Positions 1-6,847 of a DNA stretch of 7,534 nt are shown one piece after another. A program made the position numbers and the translations under genes. Within the stretch, counting starts at the first letter, position 1, and the number at the start of each line of letters is the position of its first letter. The DNA comes from an uncultured bacterium (GTDB taxonomy: Bacteria > Cyanobacteriota > Vampirovibrionia > Gastranaerophilales > Gastranaerophilaceae), in assembly GCA_902765655.1 (NCBI GenBank), contig CACXAK010000048.1:1-7534 (forward strand). Reading direction: 5' to 3'. The notes under the pieces are model-generated. The model had not been told where the DNA came from. It did no database searches and was given only the letters and a program-made list of their open reading frames with translations.

Positions 1-1089
1 ATAATTGTGCAACCAATAGAATCGTTGATAGGCTGTCCATTTGCCGTCGACCATCACCGCCTGTTCCAGAAATTGGTCATCATCAACATCACAGGAGACA
101 CATAACAAACTGTCAGGACTGTAGATAACCTCGTTATGGTACACAACCGTACTGTTCCAATGTGCTCCATATCTAATCAATTGTAAGATAGCTTTCTTGT
201 CTCTCCAATTAACAAGAACTTTACATAACATAGACATCTTTTCCGGTTTTTCCCTGTCATTATTATCCAAAATATAATTAGGATTAGCACCATATTGAAG
301 TAAAAGCGAAAACATATCTATGTCTTTGGTAAATTCGATTACTTCACTTAATGCATTAAACTTGACAACTCGCTCGTTATCCCAATCGTATTCTGCTGGA
401 TAGGCAGAAACTCTTGACGGAATGTTAGGGTCGGCTCCATACGCAAGAAGCATTTTTACCAAATTATTATCCTTGATAAAAGTTATAGCATCACTCAATG
501 GCGTATATGTACCTTTGAACCATGGGCGTTTGTCTGTTCTTAATGAGCCTTCCACAGATCTGTATGATGTGTTGGGATTGGCACCACATTTCAACAAGTT
601 TTCTGTCATTTTTATATCTCTTAAGTAATAAATTGCATAATTAAGTGCCGAACAATAAATTATTTTATCTCCCTTTTTTTGTTGAACCATTCGGTCAGCA
701 AAATTCATATCAAACACCATAGGATAGGTATGTCCAATGTATGCTGCTCTTGTTATGCAATCATACTTCAGAAACAAATCAAAATAATCTCTGCAATTGT
801 TTTCTGTAATAAAGCTTTTTTCTTGTTCTGTAAGTTCTGGATACACCTGCTTTAATTTTTTTATCATCATTGAAACATCCGAATTCAGATGATAGGCAAT
901 AAGTGCCTTGAAGAAAAACACAACATTCGTATCTGGATCCAGCATCAGAAGCTTGCCACAAAGAGTATTAGCTGTATCCCATTGTTTCTTATCTATTTCT
1001 GATACAATCTGTTTAAGTGTTTCATCAACAATAAAGGAAAGACTTTCCTGACTGACAGATGCTGTATCATCTGCTGTAGGGACAAATTC
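1..1089 (-). CDS. Ankyrin-repeat protein, C-terminal part (partial at both ends)
   Basis: An open frame of 363 codons runs on the minus strand from a TAA at 1090-1092 off the left edge; no stop is seen inside. The middle holds about four degenerate ankyrin repeats, recognisable by NLLKCGANPN (571-600), MLLAYGADPNI (421-453), LLLQYGANPNY (about 271-303) and LQLIRYGAHWN (about 163-195), each preceded by a short helix such as TPLSDAI or NALSEVI. The N-terminal 100 or so residues (QWDTANTLCGKLLMLDPDT and following) look helical and TPR-like. Ankyrin repeats bind other proteins; the partner and role are unknown. No credible start exists: the first ATG (943-945) lies inside a helix, and the residues before it (PTADDTASVSQ) look like a linker from a longer protein. 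GC content and use of CTG/GTG codons look higher than in the genes to the right, so this piece may come from another genome. It is not a pseudogene by internal stops. Confidence 0.7.
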
Positions 1090-1092
1090 TTA
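1050..1092. other. Probable breakpoint joining two truncated genes
   Basis: The minus-strand ankyrin frame and the plus-strand dnaA frame both lose their N-termini here. The ankyrin frame is open up to a stop at 1090-1092 with no start codon. The dnaA frame is open back to a stop at 1049-1051 with no ATG before 1163. Base composition visibly drops to the right. Either an assembly joined two unrelated sequences or a rearrangement cut both genes. No inverted repeats, target duplication or IS end are visible at the junction. Confidence 0.5.
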
Positions 1093-1162
1093 TTTTTCGC
1101 TTAATTACGATGCTGAACTTGGTAAAAAATATATACAAGCAAAAAAAAGACAAAATGCCAAA

Positions 1163-2284
1163 ATGCTTTCTGGTCAAACTGAAGCCGATTTAAAAGATGC
1201 AGAAGTTAAAAAATCTCTTGCACAGATGCAGTCTGAAGCAAATTTAAACTTAAATTTAAAATTTGAAAATTTTGTAGTAGGAGATAATTCGAAATTTGCT
1301 TATAATGCGGCACTTTCGGTAGCCAAAAAACCTGCCCAGAAATTTAATCCATTATTTATTTATGGAGCTTCAGGATTAGGTAAAACCCACCTTTTACAAG
1401 CAATTGGACATTATATACTTTTTAATACAAAATTAAAAGTAAGATATGTAAGAATGGAAGAATATTTTAAAGAGTGGATAAAATGTTTTCAGATGAATGA
1501 TATTCAAACAGGTAAAAGACGTGTTTGTAATGAATCTCAAATGAGAAAATTCAGACAAAAGTTCCAAAATATAGATGTTTTGCTAATGGATGATATTCAG
1601 TTTATCGAATCACGCGCAAAAACTATGGAGGATTTTTTCTCTACATTTGAGGCATTGCATACCAATAACAAGCAAATTGTTATTGCATCTGACCGTCAAC
1701 CCAAAGATATTCCAAGTCTTAGTGACAGATTAAGAACAAGGTTTGAAATGGGTCTTGTTGTTGATATTGTGTCGCCTGACTATGAAACGAGATTTGAAAT
1801 TGTAAAGGCGTACTCAAAAGAACTTCAGGTTAATGCGGATGATGCTGTATTTGACTATATTGCCCAAAATTTTACGGATAACGTAAGAGAGTTAAAAGGT
1901 GCTTTTAATAAAGTGAGCGCATATGCTGAAATTTTTGGAGGGAATATTAATATTGAAACTGCCCAAAAAGCGTTAAAACTTGAGATTAAAAAGCGTGAAT
2001 TAACTCCTGATGTGCTTGCATCAAAAGTCGCAGACTACTTCGGTGTTACGGTAAAAGATTTAAAAGGAAATGCAAGAAATCAAAAGGTCGCAAAAGCAAG
2101 ACAGGTTGCGCTATACTTGTGCCGAGAAATGCTTAAAATGAGTTATGAAAGCATCGGTGAATTTTTTAACAAAAAACATTCAACAGTCATATACTCGTGT
2201 CGTGATGTTGTAGGCGAAAAAATTAAAACTGACAACAATTTGGTAAAAGTAATTGATGATATATCTTTATCTTTAAAGGATTAA
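1163..2284 (+). CDS. dnaA: Chromosomal replication initiator DnaA, lacking domain I
   Basis: DnaA is the AAA+ ATPase that binds DnaA boxes and melts the origin. The 373 residues from this ATG cover domains III and IV. Visible motifs are the start of domain III (FENFVVGDNSKFAYNAAL, 34-51), Walker A GASGLGKTH (68-76), Walker B LLMDDIQFI (140-148), sensor 1 with ASDRQPKDI (175-183), box VII SDRLRTRFEMGL (187-198) with its arginine finger, sensor 2 NVRELKGAFNKV (240-251) and the C-terminal helix-turn-helix with ARQVALYLCREM (312-323). The usual signature DHTTV reads KHSTV here (338-342). Typical DnaA is about 450 residues; the DnaB-binding domain I is absent. The frame stays open upstream to 1052 with a charged, linker-like stretch, but there is no ATG before 1163 and no Shine-Dalgarno at 1163. 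The true start is therefore probably lost at the breakpoint near 1080. ruvA follows after 2 nt. A DnaA-like paralog (Hda/DiaA type) is unlikely because domain IV is present. Confidence 0.85.
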   Translation: MLSGQTEADLKDAEVKKSLAQMQSEANLNLNLKFENFVVGDNSKFAYNAALSVAKKPAQKFNPLFIYGASGLGKTHLLQAIGHYILFNTKLKVRYVRMEEYFKEWIKCFQMNDIQTGKRRVCNESQMRKFRQKFQNIDVLLMDDIQFIESRAKTMEDFFSTFEALHTNNKQIVIASDRQPKDIPSLSDRLRTRFEMGLVVDIVSPDYETRFEIVKAYSKELQVNADDAVFDYIAQNFTDNVRELKGAFNKVSAYAEIFGGNINIETAQKALKLEIKKRELTPDVLASKVADYFGVTVKDLKGNARNQKVAKARQVALYLCREMLKMSYESIGEFFNKKHSTVIYSCRDVVGEKIKTDNNLVKVIDDISLSLKD

Positions 2285-2286
2285 TT

Positions 2287-2907
2287 ATGTACGATTATAT
2301 TAAAGGTATAAATACATATAAAAATGCTTCTTCAAACTGTTATACGGTAACACTTGAGACCGGAGGTATCGGCTATTGTTTAGAAGTATTGCCCAGAGAT
2401 TTAGACAGCTTAACCGAGAATAATAAAGAAGTAAAGATGTTTACTGTGTTAATACATAAGGAAGATAAAATGTCCTTGTGCGGTTTTTTAAGACGAGAAG
2501 ATCGTGATATGTTCACTATACTAACATCTGTGTCCGGAGTTGGTTCAAAAATGGCATTTGCTCTTTTAAATACATATAGTGTATCAGATTTGGTTAATTT
2601 TGTTATTGATGAAGACTATAAAGCAATTATGCAGGCAAAAGGAGTTGGGCAAAAGTTAGCACAAAAAATTATAATTGAACTTCGCGGAAAACTTAATTCT
2701 TACAAAGATCATCCTGATAATGCTTCTGCAGCACCTGATTCGGAAATAAAAAATGCAAGTATAGAAGAAGCCAAAATGGTTTTATTATCACTCGGATATG
2801 AAAAACATGAAATCGTTACGGCCTTGAATGCCGCTGTAAAATCACTTGATATAACCTCAAAAACTGAAGATATATTAAAGAAAACACTGCAAATTTTATC
2901 AGTCTAA
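2287..2907 (+). CDS. ruvA: Holliday junction branch migration protein RuvA
   Basis: RuvA tetramers bind four-way DNA junctions and load the RuvB motor, so this acts in recombinational repair of stalled forks. At 206 residues it has normal length. The N-terminal OB-fold (1-64) contains GGIGYCLEV (26-34) and the acidic pin pair E59-D60 in HKEDKMSLCGF. Domain II has two helix-hairpin-helix motifs, SVSGVGSKMA (81-90) and KGVGQKLAQKIIIELRGKL (118-136). After a variable linker (about 138-157), domain III (158-206) has the RuvB-contacting EEAKMVLLSLGY pattern. Start choice: AAAGGA at 2275-2280 lies 6 nt before the ATG, inside the last codons of dnaA, so translation is probably coupled to dnaA. The TAA overlaps the TAG of the convergent prepilin peptidase gene by 4 nt. 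Neither ruvB nor ruvC is nearby. dnaA followed by ruvA is not the common dnaA-dnaN order. Confidence 0.95.
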   Translation: MYDYIKGINTYKNASSNCYTVTLETGGIGYCLEVLPRDLDSLTENNKEVKMFTVLIHKEDKMSLCGFLRREDRDMFTILTSVSGVGSKMAFALLNTYSVSDLVNFVIDEDYKAIMQAKGVGQKLAQKIIIELRGKLNSYKDHPDNASAAPDSEIKNASIEEAKMVLLSLGYEKHEIVTALNAAVKSLDITSKTEDILKKTLQILSV

Positions 2908-3965
2908 ATTATCCCGAGTAAAATAGGCATTACAATAAGAGCAACAGTTCCTGACACACACAATGACGGTCCAAACGGAATTTTTAGATTCGCTCCGCCG
3001 TTTTCCTTGATGTTTTTTACTATTCCTATACATAAAGAAATACCAAGCAACAGTAAAATTAATGTCCCCGTTATTAATATAGCCGAATTGTTAAAAGCAC
3101 TAGTATTGCTCATATATATATATACGCTGCAATAAATGATAAATGCTGATATCAGAGCAGTTAAAGTCCAATTTTTTGCATCAAACAATTTTTTTAAATA
3201 CAGGGGGAATGTAAAAATAACTGTCAGTATAACACTAAGGAAAAACATTGCCAAAATTAGCAATGTTACATATCTGACATCGCCTGCTCCAAAAAGTGAA
3301 ATTACAACCGAAGTAACGCCTGCAAATATATACGAATCACCATCACCAAAAGTTTCTGTTTTTAACAAAAAACCGGACAATCGTCTTAAAGTTTCAAGCA
3401 ATAAAAATGATATGATTATTCCCAATATCGTGTATAAAACTGGGAAAAACAACAAACTCCATTTTGTTATTCCAAATTTTGCTTCTGTTGAAAATGCTAA
3501 TCCGCCTAAAACCACACTATATAGCAATCCAAGTCCGATAAGAAAAAATGTATGTTTATCCGAAACAAGCATTTCTTTAATATCAGTCCCTGATATAACA
3601 ATAAAAAGGCATATCGCAGCCAAAGTAGTCAACAACATCAATGATAAAATCAAAGATGATTCATTTGTATTTAAAATCGTATTAAAATACAAATAACCAA
3701 AAGTAAGAAAAATTAAACCCGTCATAAGCTCAACAACAGGATATTGAATACTTATTTTTTCACTACAGAATGCACATTTACCCTTCAAAAAAATATATGA
3801 TAAGACGGGAATATTATGAAACCACTTTAATTTATTTTGACATTTGGGGCATTTAGAACCGGGAAAAACTATTGATTCATTACTAATAGTCCTTAAAATT
3901 ACTACATTTAGAAAACTTCCTATTATAAGACCTGTTATAAATATAAAAAACAATATAATACCCAT
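2904..3965 (-). CDS. pilD: Type IV prepilin peptidase / N-methyltransferase (A24 family)
   Basis: This inner-membrane aspartic protease cleaves the leader of prepilins and pseudopilins and methylates the new N-terminus, serving type IV pili, competence pili or type II secretion. The N-terminal domain shows the GSFLNVVILR motif (16-25) and a zinc-binding pair of CxxC motifs, C39/C42 and C64/C67, around the WFHNIPVLSY segment. The A24 protease domain has a first catalytic Asp candidate at D128 (GTDIKEMLVSD) and the GxGD motif as GDGD (207-210, D210 catalytic). The C-terminal IPFGPSLCVSG (329-339) is the usual family ending. Many hydrophobic membrane segments are present. At 353 residues it is longer than the usual 250-290: the stretch between GDGD and PFGP holds about two extra membrane segments. 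It abuts the upstream sigma gene with no gap, and its Shine-Dalgarno lies within the last codons of that gene. The assignment to the family is firm; the particular pilus system served is unknown. Confidence 0.92.
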   Translation of the reverse strand: MGIILFFIFITGLIIGSFLNVVILRTISNESIVFPGSKCPKCQNKLKWFHNIPVLSYIFLKGKCAFCSEKISIQYPVVELMTGLIFLTFGYLYFNTILNTNESSLILSLMLLTTLAAICLFIVISGTDIKEMLVSDKHTFFLIGLGLLYSVVLGGLAFSTEAKFGITKWSLLFFPVLYTILGIIISFLLLETLRRLSGFLLKTETFGDGDSYIFAGVTSVVISLFGAGDVRYVTLLILAMFFLSVILTVIFTFPLYLKKLFDAKNWTLTALISAFIIYCSVYIYMSNTSAFNNSAILITGTLILLLLGISLCIGIVKNIKENGGANLKIPFGPSLCVSGTVALIVMPILLGII

Positions 3966-4742
3966 TTATTCCCCCTTATCGCTCATGTCATCTTTCATAA
4001 CATTGTACATATTTACAAGCGCTCTTTTAATAATTCTTGCGACCTGAGTTTGAGATACTTTTAATACATTTGCAATATCCTTTTTGGTTTGTCCCTCTAT
4101 ATAGTACAGATATAAAGAAACTTTTTCATTTTCAGGTAATTTATTGAGTGCATATTCAATAAGCTTCTTATTTTCATAATTTCTTTCAAATTCTTTATCA
4201 TCGTAAGACTGAATCCTGTCTGCTAATGTCTCTAATCCGTCAACAGAATAAACTTTTTGATCAAGTGATATAACATTTTTGATATTTTCAATATTAAACC
4301 AGTCCTGAACCTTATTTACAGGTATATTTAACGCCTGAGATATTTCTTTTACTGTCGGATTTTCATTTGGCTTCAAATTGTTAATGTAGTTTTTTATAAT
4401 GTTACTGTGTTCAGAGTTCTCACGAGGAGTTTTTACAATATTAACCTTATCACGCAGATATTGAAGAATTTTACCTCTTATATAAATAGTAGCATAGGTT
4501 TTAAAACTGCCTTTTTCATACACTTCATACGTATCAATTGCTTTTAATAACCCGATTGCACCGACCTGGCTTAAATCGTCTCTGGATACAGACACAGGAA
4601 TAGGATAAATTAAGGCAACAACTTTATTCACTAATTTTAATGATTCCTCAACCATTTTTAAATATAAAACTTGTCTGCGTTTAGCATCTTTTTCAAGTTT
4701 ATATGTTCGTATCATATTTTCAAGTTGTTCAAGTTCAGGCAT
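3966..4742 (-). CDS. RNA polymerase sigma factor, group 3, SigF/B-like
   Basis: An alternative sigma-70 family factor of 258 residues. Region 2 spans about 55-108: DDLSQVGAIGLLKAIDTYE (core binding) is followed by FKTYATIYIRGKILQYLRDK (-10 melting and recognition) and TPRE. Region 3 lies around 120-165 with an HTH-like VKEISQALNIPVNKVQDWF. Region 4 (195-245) contains LPENEKVSLYLYYIEGQT and the -35-recognition HTH KKDIANVLKVSQTQVARI. No region 1.1 and only a short N-terminus, as in group 3 factors. The start is fixed by an in-frame TAA directly upstream of the ATG and by AGGGGA (4753-4758) 10 nt before it. It is immediately followed by the prepilin peptidase gene. In cyanobacteria SigF controls pilin genes and motility, which makes a pilus role plausible here. 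A FliA/WhiG flagellar-type factor is the main alternative. No anti-sigma gene is seen nearby. Confidence 0.88.
   Translation of the reverse strand: MPELEQLENMIRTYKLEKDAKRRQVLYLKMVEESLKLVNKVVALIYPIPVSVSRDDLSQVGAIGLLKAIDTYEVYEKGSFKTYATIYIRGKILQYLRDKVNIVKTPRENSEHSNIIKNYINNLKPNENPTVKEISQALNIPVNKVQDWFNIENIKNVISLDQKVYSVDGLETLADRIQSYDDKEFERNYENKKLIEYALNKLPENEKVSLYLYYIEGQTKKDIANVLKVSQTQVARIIKRALVNMYNVMKDDMSDKGE
3971..3977 (-). promoter_or_regulatory. Ribosome binding site of pilD inside the sigma gene
   Basis: On the minus strand AAGGGGG covers the last sense codons of the sigma gene and sits 5 nt from the pilD ATG. The sigma stop TAA directly touches that ATG. This arrangement fixes the pilD start and implies translational coupling of the two genes. 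Confidence 0.8.
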
Positions 4743-4794
4743 TTATTCTCAGTCCCCTAGAAGAATAATAACATAAATATTTATTAAATTCTCG

Positions 4795-4823
4795 TTTATA
4801 TTTTATGTTTATGATACTATAAA
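4795..4823 (+). promoter_or_regulatory. Candidate sigma-70 promoter for gatC-pyrG
   Basis: TTTATA (4795-4800) and TATAAA (4818-4823) are separated by 17 nt, with 4/6 and 5/6 matches to the -35 and -10 consensus. An overlapping alternative is the extended -10 TGATACTAT at 4812-4820. The spacer is so AT-rich that chance matches are likely. The same 108-nt divergent spacer (4743-4850) must also hold the promoter of the minus-strand sigma gene, for which I found no convincing pair. Confidence 0.3.
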
Positions 4824-4850
4824 TATATAGTAAAATGGTTAGGAGATGAA

Positions 4851-5132
4851 ATGATTACTGTTAAAGATGTAGAACATGTAGCAAAATTGGCAAGATTAGA
4901 GCTTACAGATGCAGAAAAGGAATTGTATACAAAGCAATTAGGTGATGTTTTAAAGTATGTTGAGCAAATGAATGAAGTTGATACTTCAGATGTTAAGCCA
5001 ATGACTCAGGTTGTAGATTTTTGTAATGTTATGCGCGAAGATGTTCCAAATCTTGAGATTTCAAAAGAAGCATTGATGTCTAATGCTCCCGAAGAAGAAA
5101 ACGGATTTTTTAAGGTTCCAAAAATTAAGTAA
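4851..5132 (+). CDS. gatC: Asp-tRNA(Asn)/Glu-tRNA(Gln) amidotransferase subunit GatC
   Basis: GatC is the small subunit of the GatCAB transamidosome that converts misacylated Glu-tRNA(Gln) or Asp-tRNA(Asn) to the correct amide form; it wraps around and stabilises the GatA-GatB interface. The 93 residues match the family end to end: VEHVAKLARLELTDAE (7-22), the helix LGDVLKYVEQMNEVDTSDV (30-48) followed by KPMTQV, MREDVP (61-66) and the C-terminal NAPEEENGFFKVPKI (78-92). The length is normal. AGGAG (4841-4845) lies 5 nt before the ATG, a strong ribosome site. gatA and gatB are not in the window, so the subunits may be dispersed, as is common. Presence of GatC implies the organism makes Gln-tRNA and/or Asn-tRNA by the indirect route. 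pyrG follows after 45 nt without a terminator, so co-transcription is likely. Confidence 0.95.
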   Translation: MITVKDVEHVAKLARLELTDAEKELYTKQLGDVLKYVEQMNEVDTSDVKPMTQVVDFCNVMREDVPNLEISKEALMSNAPEEENGFFKVPKIK

Positions 5133-5162
5133 TAAAAATATTAAAGATGGGATAGTATAAAT

Positions 5163-5168
5163 AAGGGG
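5163..5168 (+). promoter_or_regulatory. Ribosome binding site of pyrG
   Basis: AAGGGG lies 9 nt before the ATG at 5178. The nearer ATG at 5171 is out of frame and followed at once by TGA, so 5178 is the start. No hairpin typical of pyrG attenuation is visible in the short 45-nt leader. Confidence 0.7.
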
Positions 5169-5177
5169 TTATGTGAT

Positions 5178-6788
5178 ATGACAAAATATATATTTGTTAC
5201 AGGGGGTGTTGTAAGTTCTCTAGGTAAAGGCATAGTTGCTGCATCATTGGGCCGTTTGCTAAGATCAAGGGGATTTAGCGTTATTAATCAAAAATTCGAT
5301 CCGTATATTAATGTTGACCCCGGAACAATGAGCCCGTTTCAACATGGTGAAGTTTTTGTAACTGATGATGGCGCTGAAACAGACTTGGATTTAGGGCATT
5401 ATGAGCGTTTTACAGATACAAATCTTGGTAAATATAATAATGTAACATCAGGCAGTGTTTATCAAAAAGTAATAGAAAAAGAACGTAAAGGTGATTATCT
5501 TGGCGCTACTGTTCAGGTAATTCCTCATATAACAAATGAAATTAAATCAAGAATTGTTGGTGCAACTCAGCAATTTAATCCGGATTTTCATATTATCGAA
5601 ATTGGAGGTACGATAGGGGACATCGAATCATTACCATTTATCGAGGCAATAAGACAATATAAAGCTGAAATGGGGTATGGCAACGCGATTTCTATTCATT
5701 GTACCTTGTTGCCTTATTTGCCTACATCCGGGGAGCTAAAAACAAAACCATCTCAACATAGCGTCAATGTGTTAAGGAGTTATGGCCTACAACCTGAAAT
5801 ACTTGTCTGCAGAACTCAAAAACCTATTCCTAAGACTGAAAGAGAAAAACTTGCTTTATTCTGTTCTTTGTCAAAAGATGCGGTAATTGAATGTCGTGAT
5901 ATGAAGACAATTTATGAAGTTCCATTGGCTCTTGAAGAACAGGGATTATGTCAGGTTGCGCTTAAAATGCTTGGTGTAAAGGACAAAAAGCCGGATTTAA
6001 AATCCTGGGTAAAACTTGTTGAAAAAATTAAAAACCCTGTTAAATCAATAAAAGTAGGAATTGCAGGTAAATATACAAAATTATCTGACGCTTATATTTC
6101 AGTTGTTGAATCATTGAAGCATGCGGGGTATGCTGATGCGTCATCAGTTGAAATTAAATGGATAAATTCAGAAGATTGTGTTGATTATGGTTCATGCAAA
6201 AAGGCATTGGCTGATGTTGATGCTGTTGTTGTTCCTGGGGGATTCGGTGTCAGAGGAATTGAGGGGAAACTCAATGTAATTCGTTATGCAAGGGAAAATA
6301 ACCTGCCGTTCTTGGGGTTATGCTTAGGCTTACAGTGCACGGTTATAGAGTATGCACGTAATGTTTTGAAACTTGAAGATGCGAATTCAAAAGAATTTGA
6401 TGATAATCCCGCAAATCCTGTAATTGATATGATGCTCGATCAAAAACATGTAAAGGGATATGGCGGAACGATGCGTCTCGGGGCTTATGATTGTCACTTA
6501 AAAAAAGGAACTGTTGCACAAAAAGCATACGGGAAAGATATTATATCAGAACGTCATAGACACAGATATGAAGTAAATTACGAATATATCGATAAATTAT
6601 CAGAGGCCGGCCTAGTATTTTCAGGAATGTCGCCTGATGGTATGTTAGCTGAAATTGTCGAATTACCTGAACTCGACTGGTTTGTAGCTTGCCAATTCCA
6701 TCCGGAATTTAAGTCAAGACCGGATAAACCGCATCCGTTGTTCAAAGGATTGATTGATGCTGCTTTAAAGCAAAAAAGCAATAAATAA
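5178..6788 (+). CDS. pyrG: CTP synthase (glutamine-hydrolysing)
   Basis: PyrG makes CTP from UTP, ATP and glutamine, the last step of pyrimidine nucleotide synthesis, in the cytoplasm. The 536 residues match the family throughout (E. coli has 545). The synthetase domain (1 to about 270) starts with the P-loop GGVVSSLGKGI (9-19) and continues with DPYINVDPGTMSPFQHGEVF (41-60), DGAETDLDLGHYERF (64-78, with Mg ligand D71) and EIGGTIGDIESLPF (141-154, E141). The class I glutaminase domain begins near 291 (IKVGIAGKY) and shows PGGFGVRG (353-360), nucleophile C382 in LGLCLGLQ, RHRHRYEVN (459-467) and the catalytic pair H508/E510 in CQFHPEFKSRP. All key residues are present, so the enzyme should be active. 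The C382 context resembles cyanobacterial PyrG. It lies 45 nt after gatC, and no clear terminator follows it (only a 5-bp hairpin, CTTATCATATAAG). Confidence 0.98.
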   Translation: MTKYIFVTGGVVSSLGKGIVAASLGRLLRSRGFSVINQKFDPYINVDPGTMSPFQHGEVFVTDDGAETDLDLGHYERFTDTNLGKYNNVTSGSVYQKVIEKERKGDYLGATVQVIPHITNEIKSRIVGATQQFNPDFHIIEIGGTIGDIESLPFIEAIRQYKAEMGYGNAISIHCTLLPYLPTSGELKTKPSQHSVNVLRSYGLQPEILVCRTQKPIPKTEREKLALFCSLSKDAVIECRDMKTIYEVPLALEEQGLCQVALKMLGVKDKKPDLKSWVKLVEKIKNPVKSIKVGIAGKYTKLSDAYISVVESLKHAGYADASSVEIKWINSEDCVDYGSCKKALADVDAVVVPGGFGVRGIEGKLNVIRYARENNLPFLGLCLGLQCTVIEYARNVLKLEDANSKEFDDNPANPVIDMMLDQKHVKGYGGTMRLGAYDCHLKKGTVAQKAYGKDIISERHRHRYEVNYEYIDKLSEAGLVFSGMSPDGMLAEIVELPELDWFVACQFHPEFKSRPDKPHPLFKGLIDAALKQKSNK

Positions 6789-6847
6789 CTTATCATATAA
6801 GATGTGTAATTAGAGTAATAACAGTAAAAATGGAGAATAACTGCATT

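Noticed and set aside
262..270. DnaA-box-like TTATCCAAA
   Set aside because: A single imperfect match inside coding sequence; no cluster, and it lies on the far side of the suspected breakpoint from dnaA.
422..628. 68-codon plus-strand open frame
   Set aside because: It is antisense to the ankyrin repeats, which explain the sequence better; no ribosome site or known motif.
779..961. 60-codon minus-strand open frame
   Set aside because: It is a shifted-frame shadow of the ankyrin/TPR-like reading frame on the same strand.
1239..1280. AT-rich near-palindromic stretch resembling an origin unwinding element
   Set aside because: It encodes the LNLNLKFENF start of DnaA domain III, and such composition is expected in this AT-rich coding DNA.
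3136..3696. 186-codon plus-strand open frame
   Set aside because: It lies wholly antisense to the prepilin peptidase, whose motifs are clear. Its translation has low-complexity, Lys/Ser/Asn-rich character without any recognisable domain.
6343..6796. Two minus-strand open frames of 61 and 72 codons
   Set aside because: Both are antisense to the glutaminase domain of pyrG, which is intact and highly conserved.
6789..6801. Hairpin CTTATCATATAAG after pyrG as a terminator
   Set aside because: Only a 5-bp AT-rich stem with no following T-run; too weak to call an intrinsic terminator.
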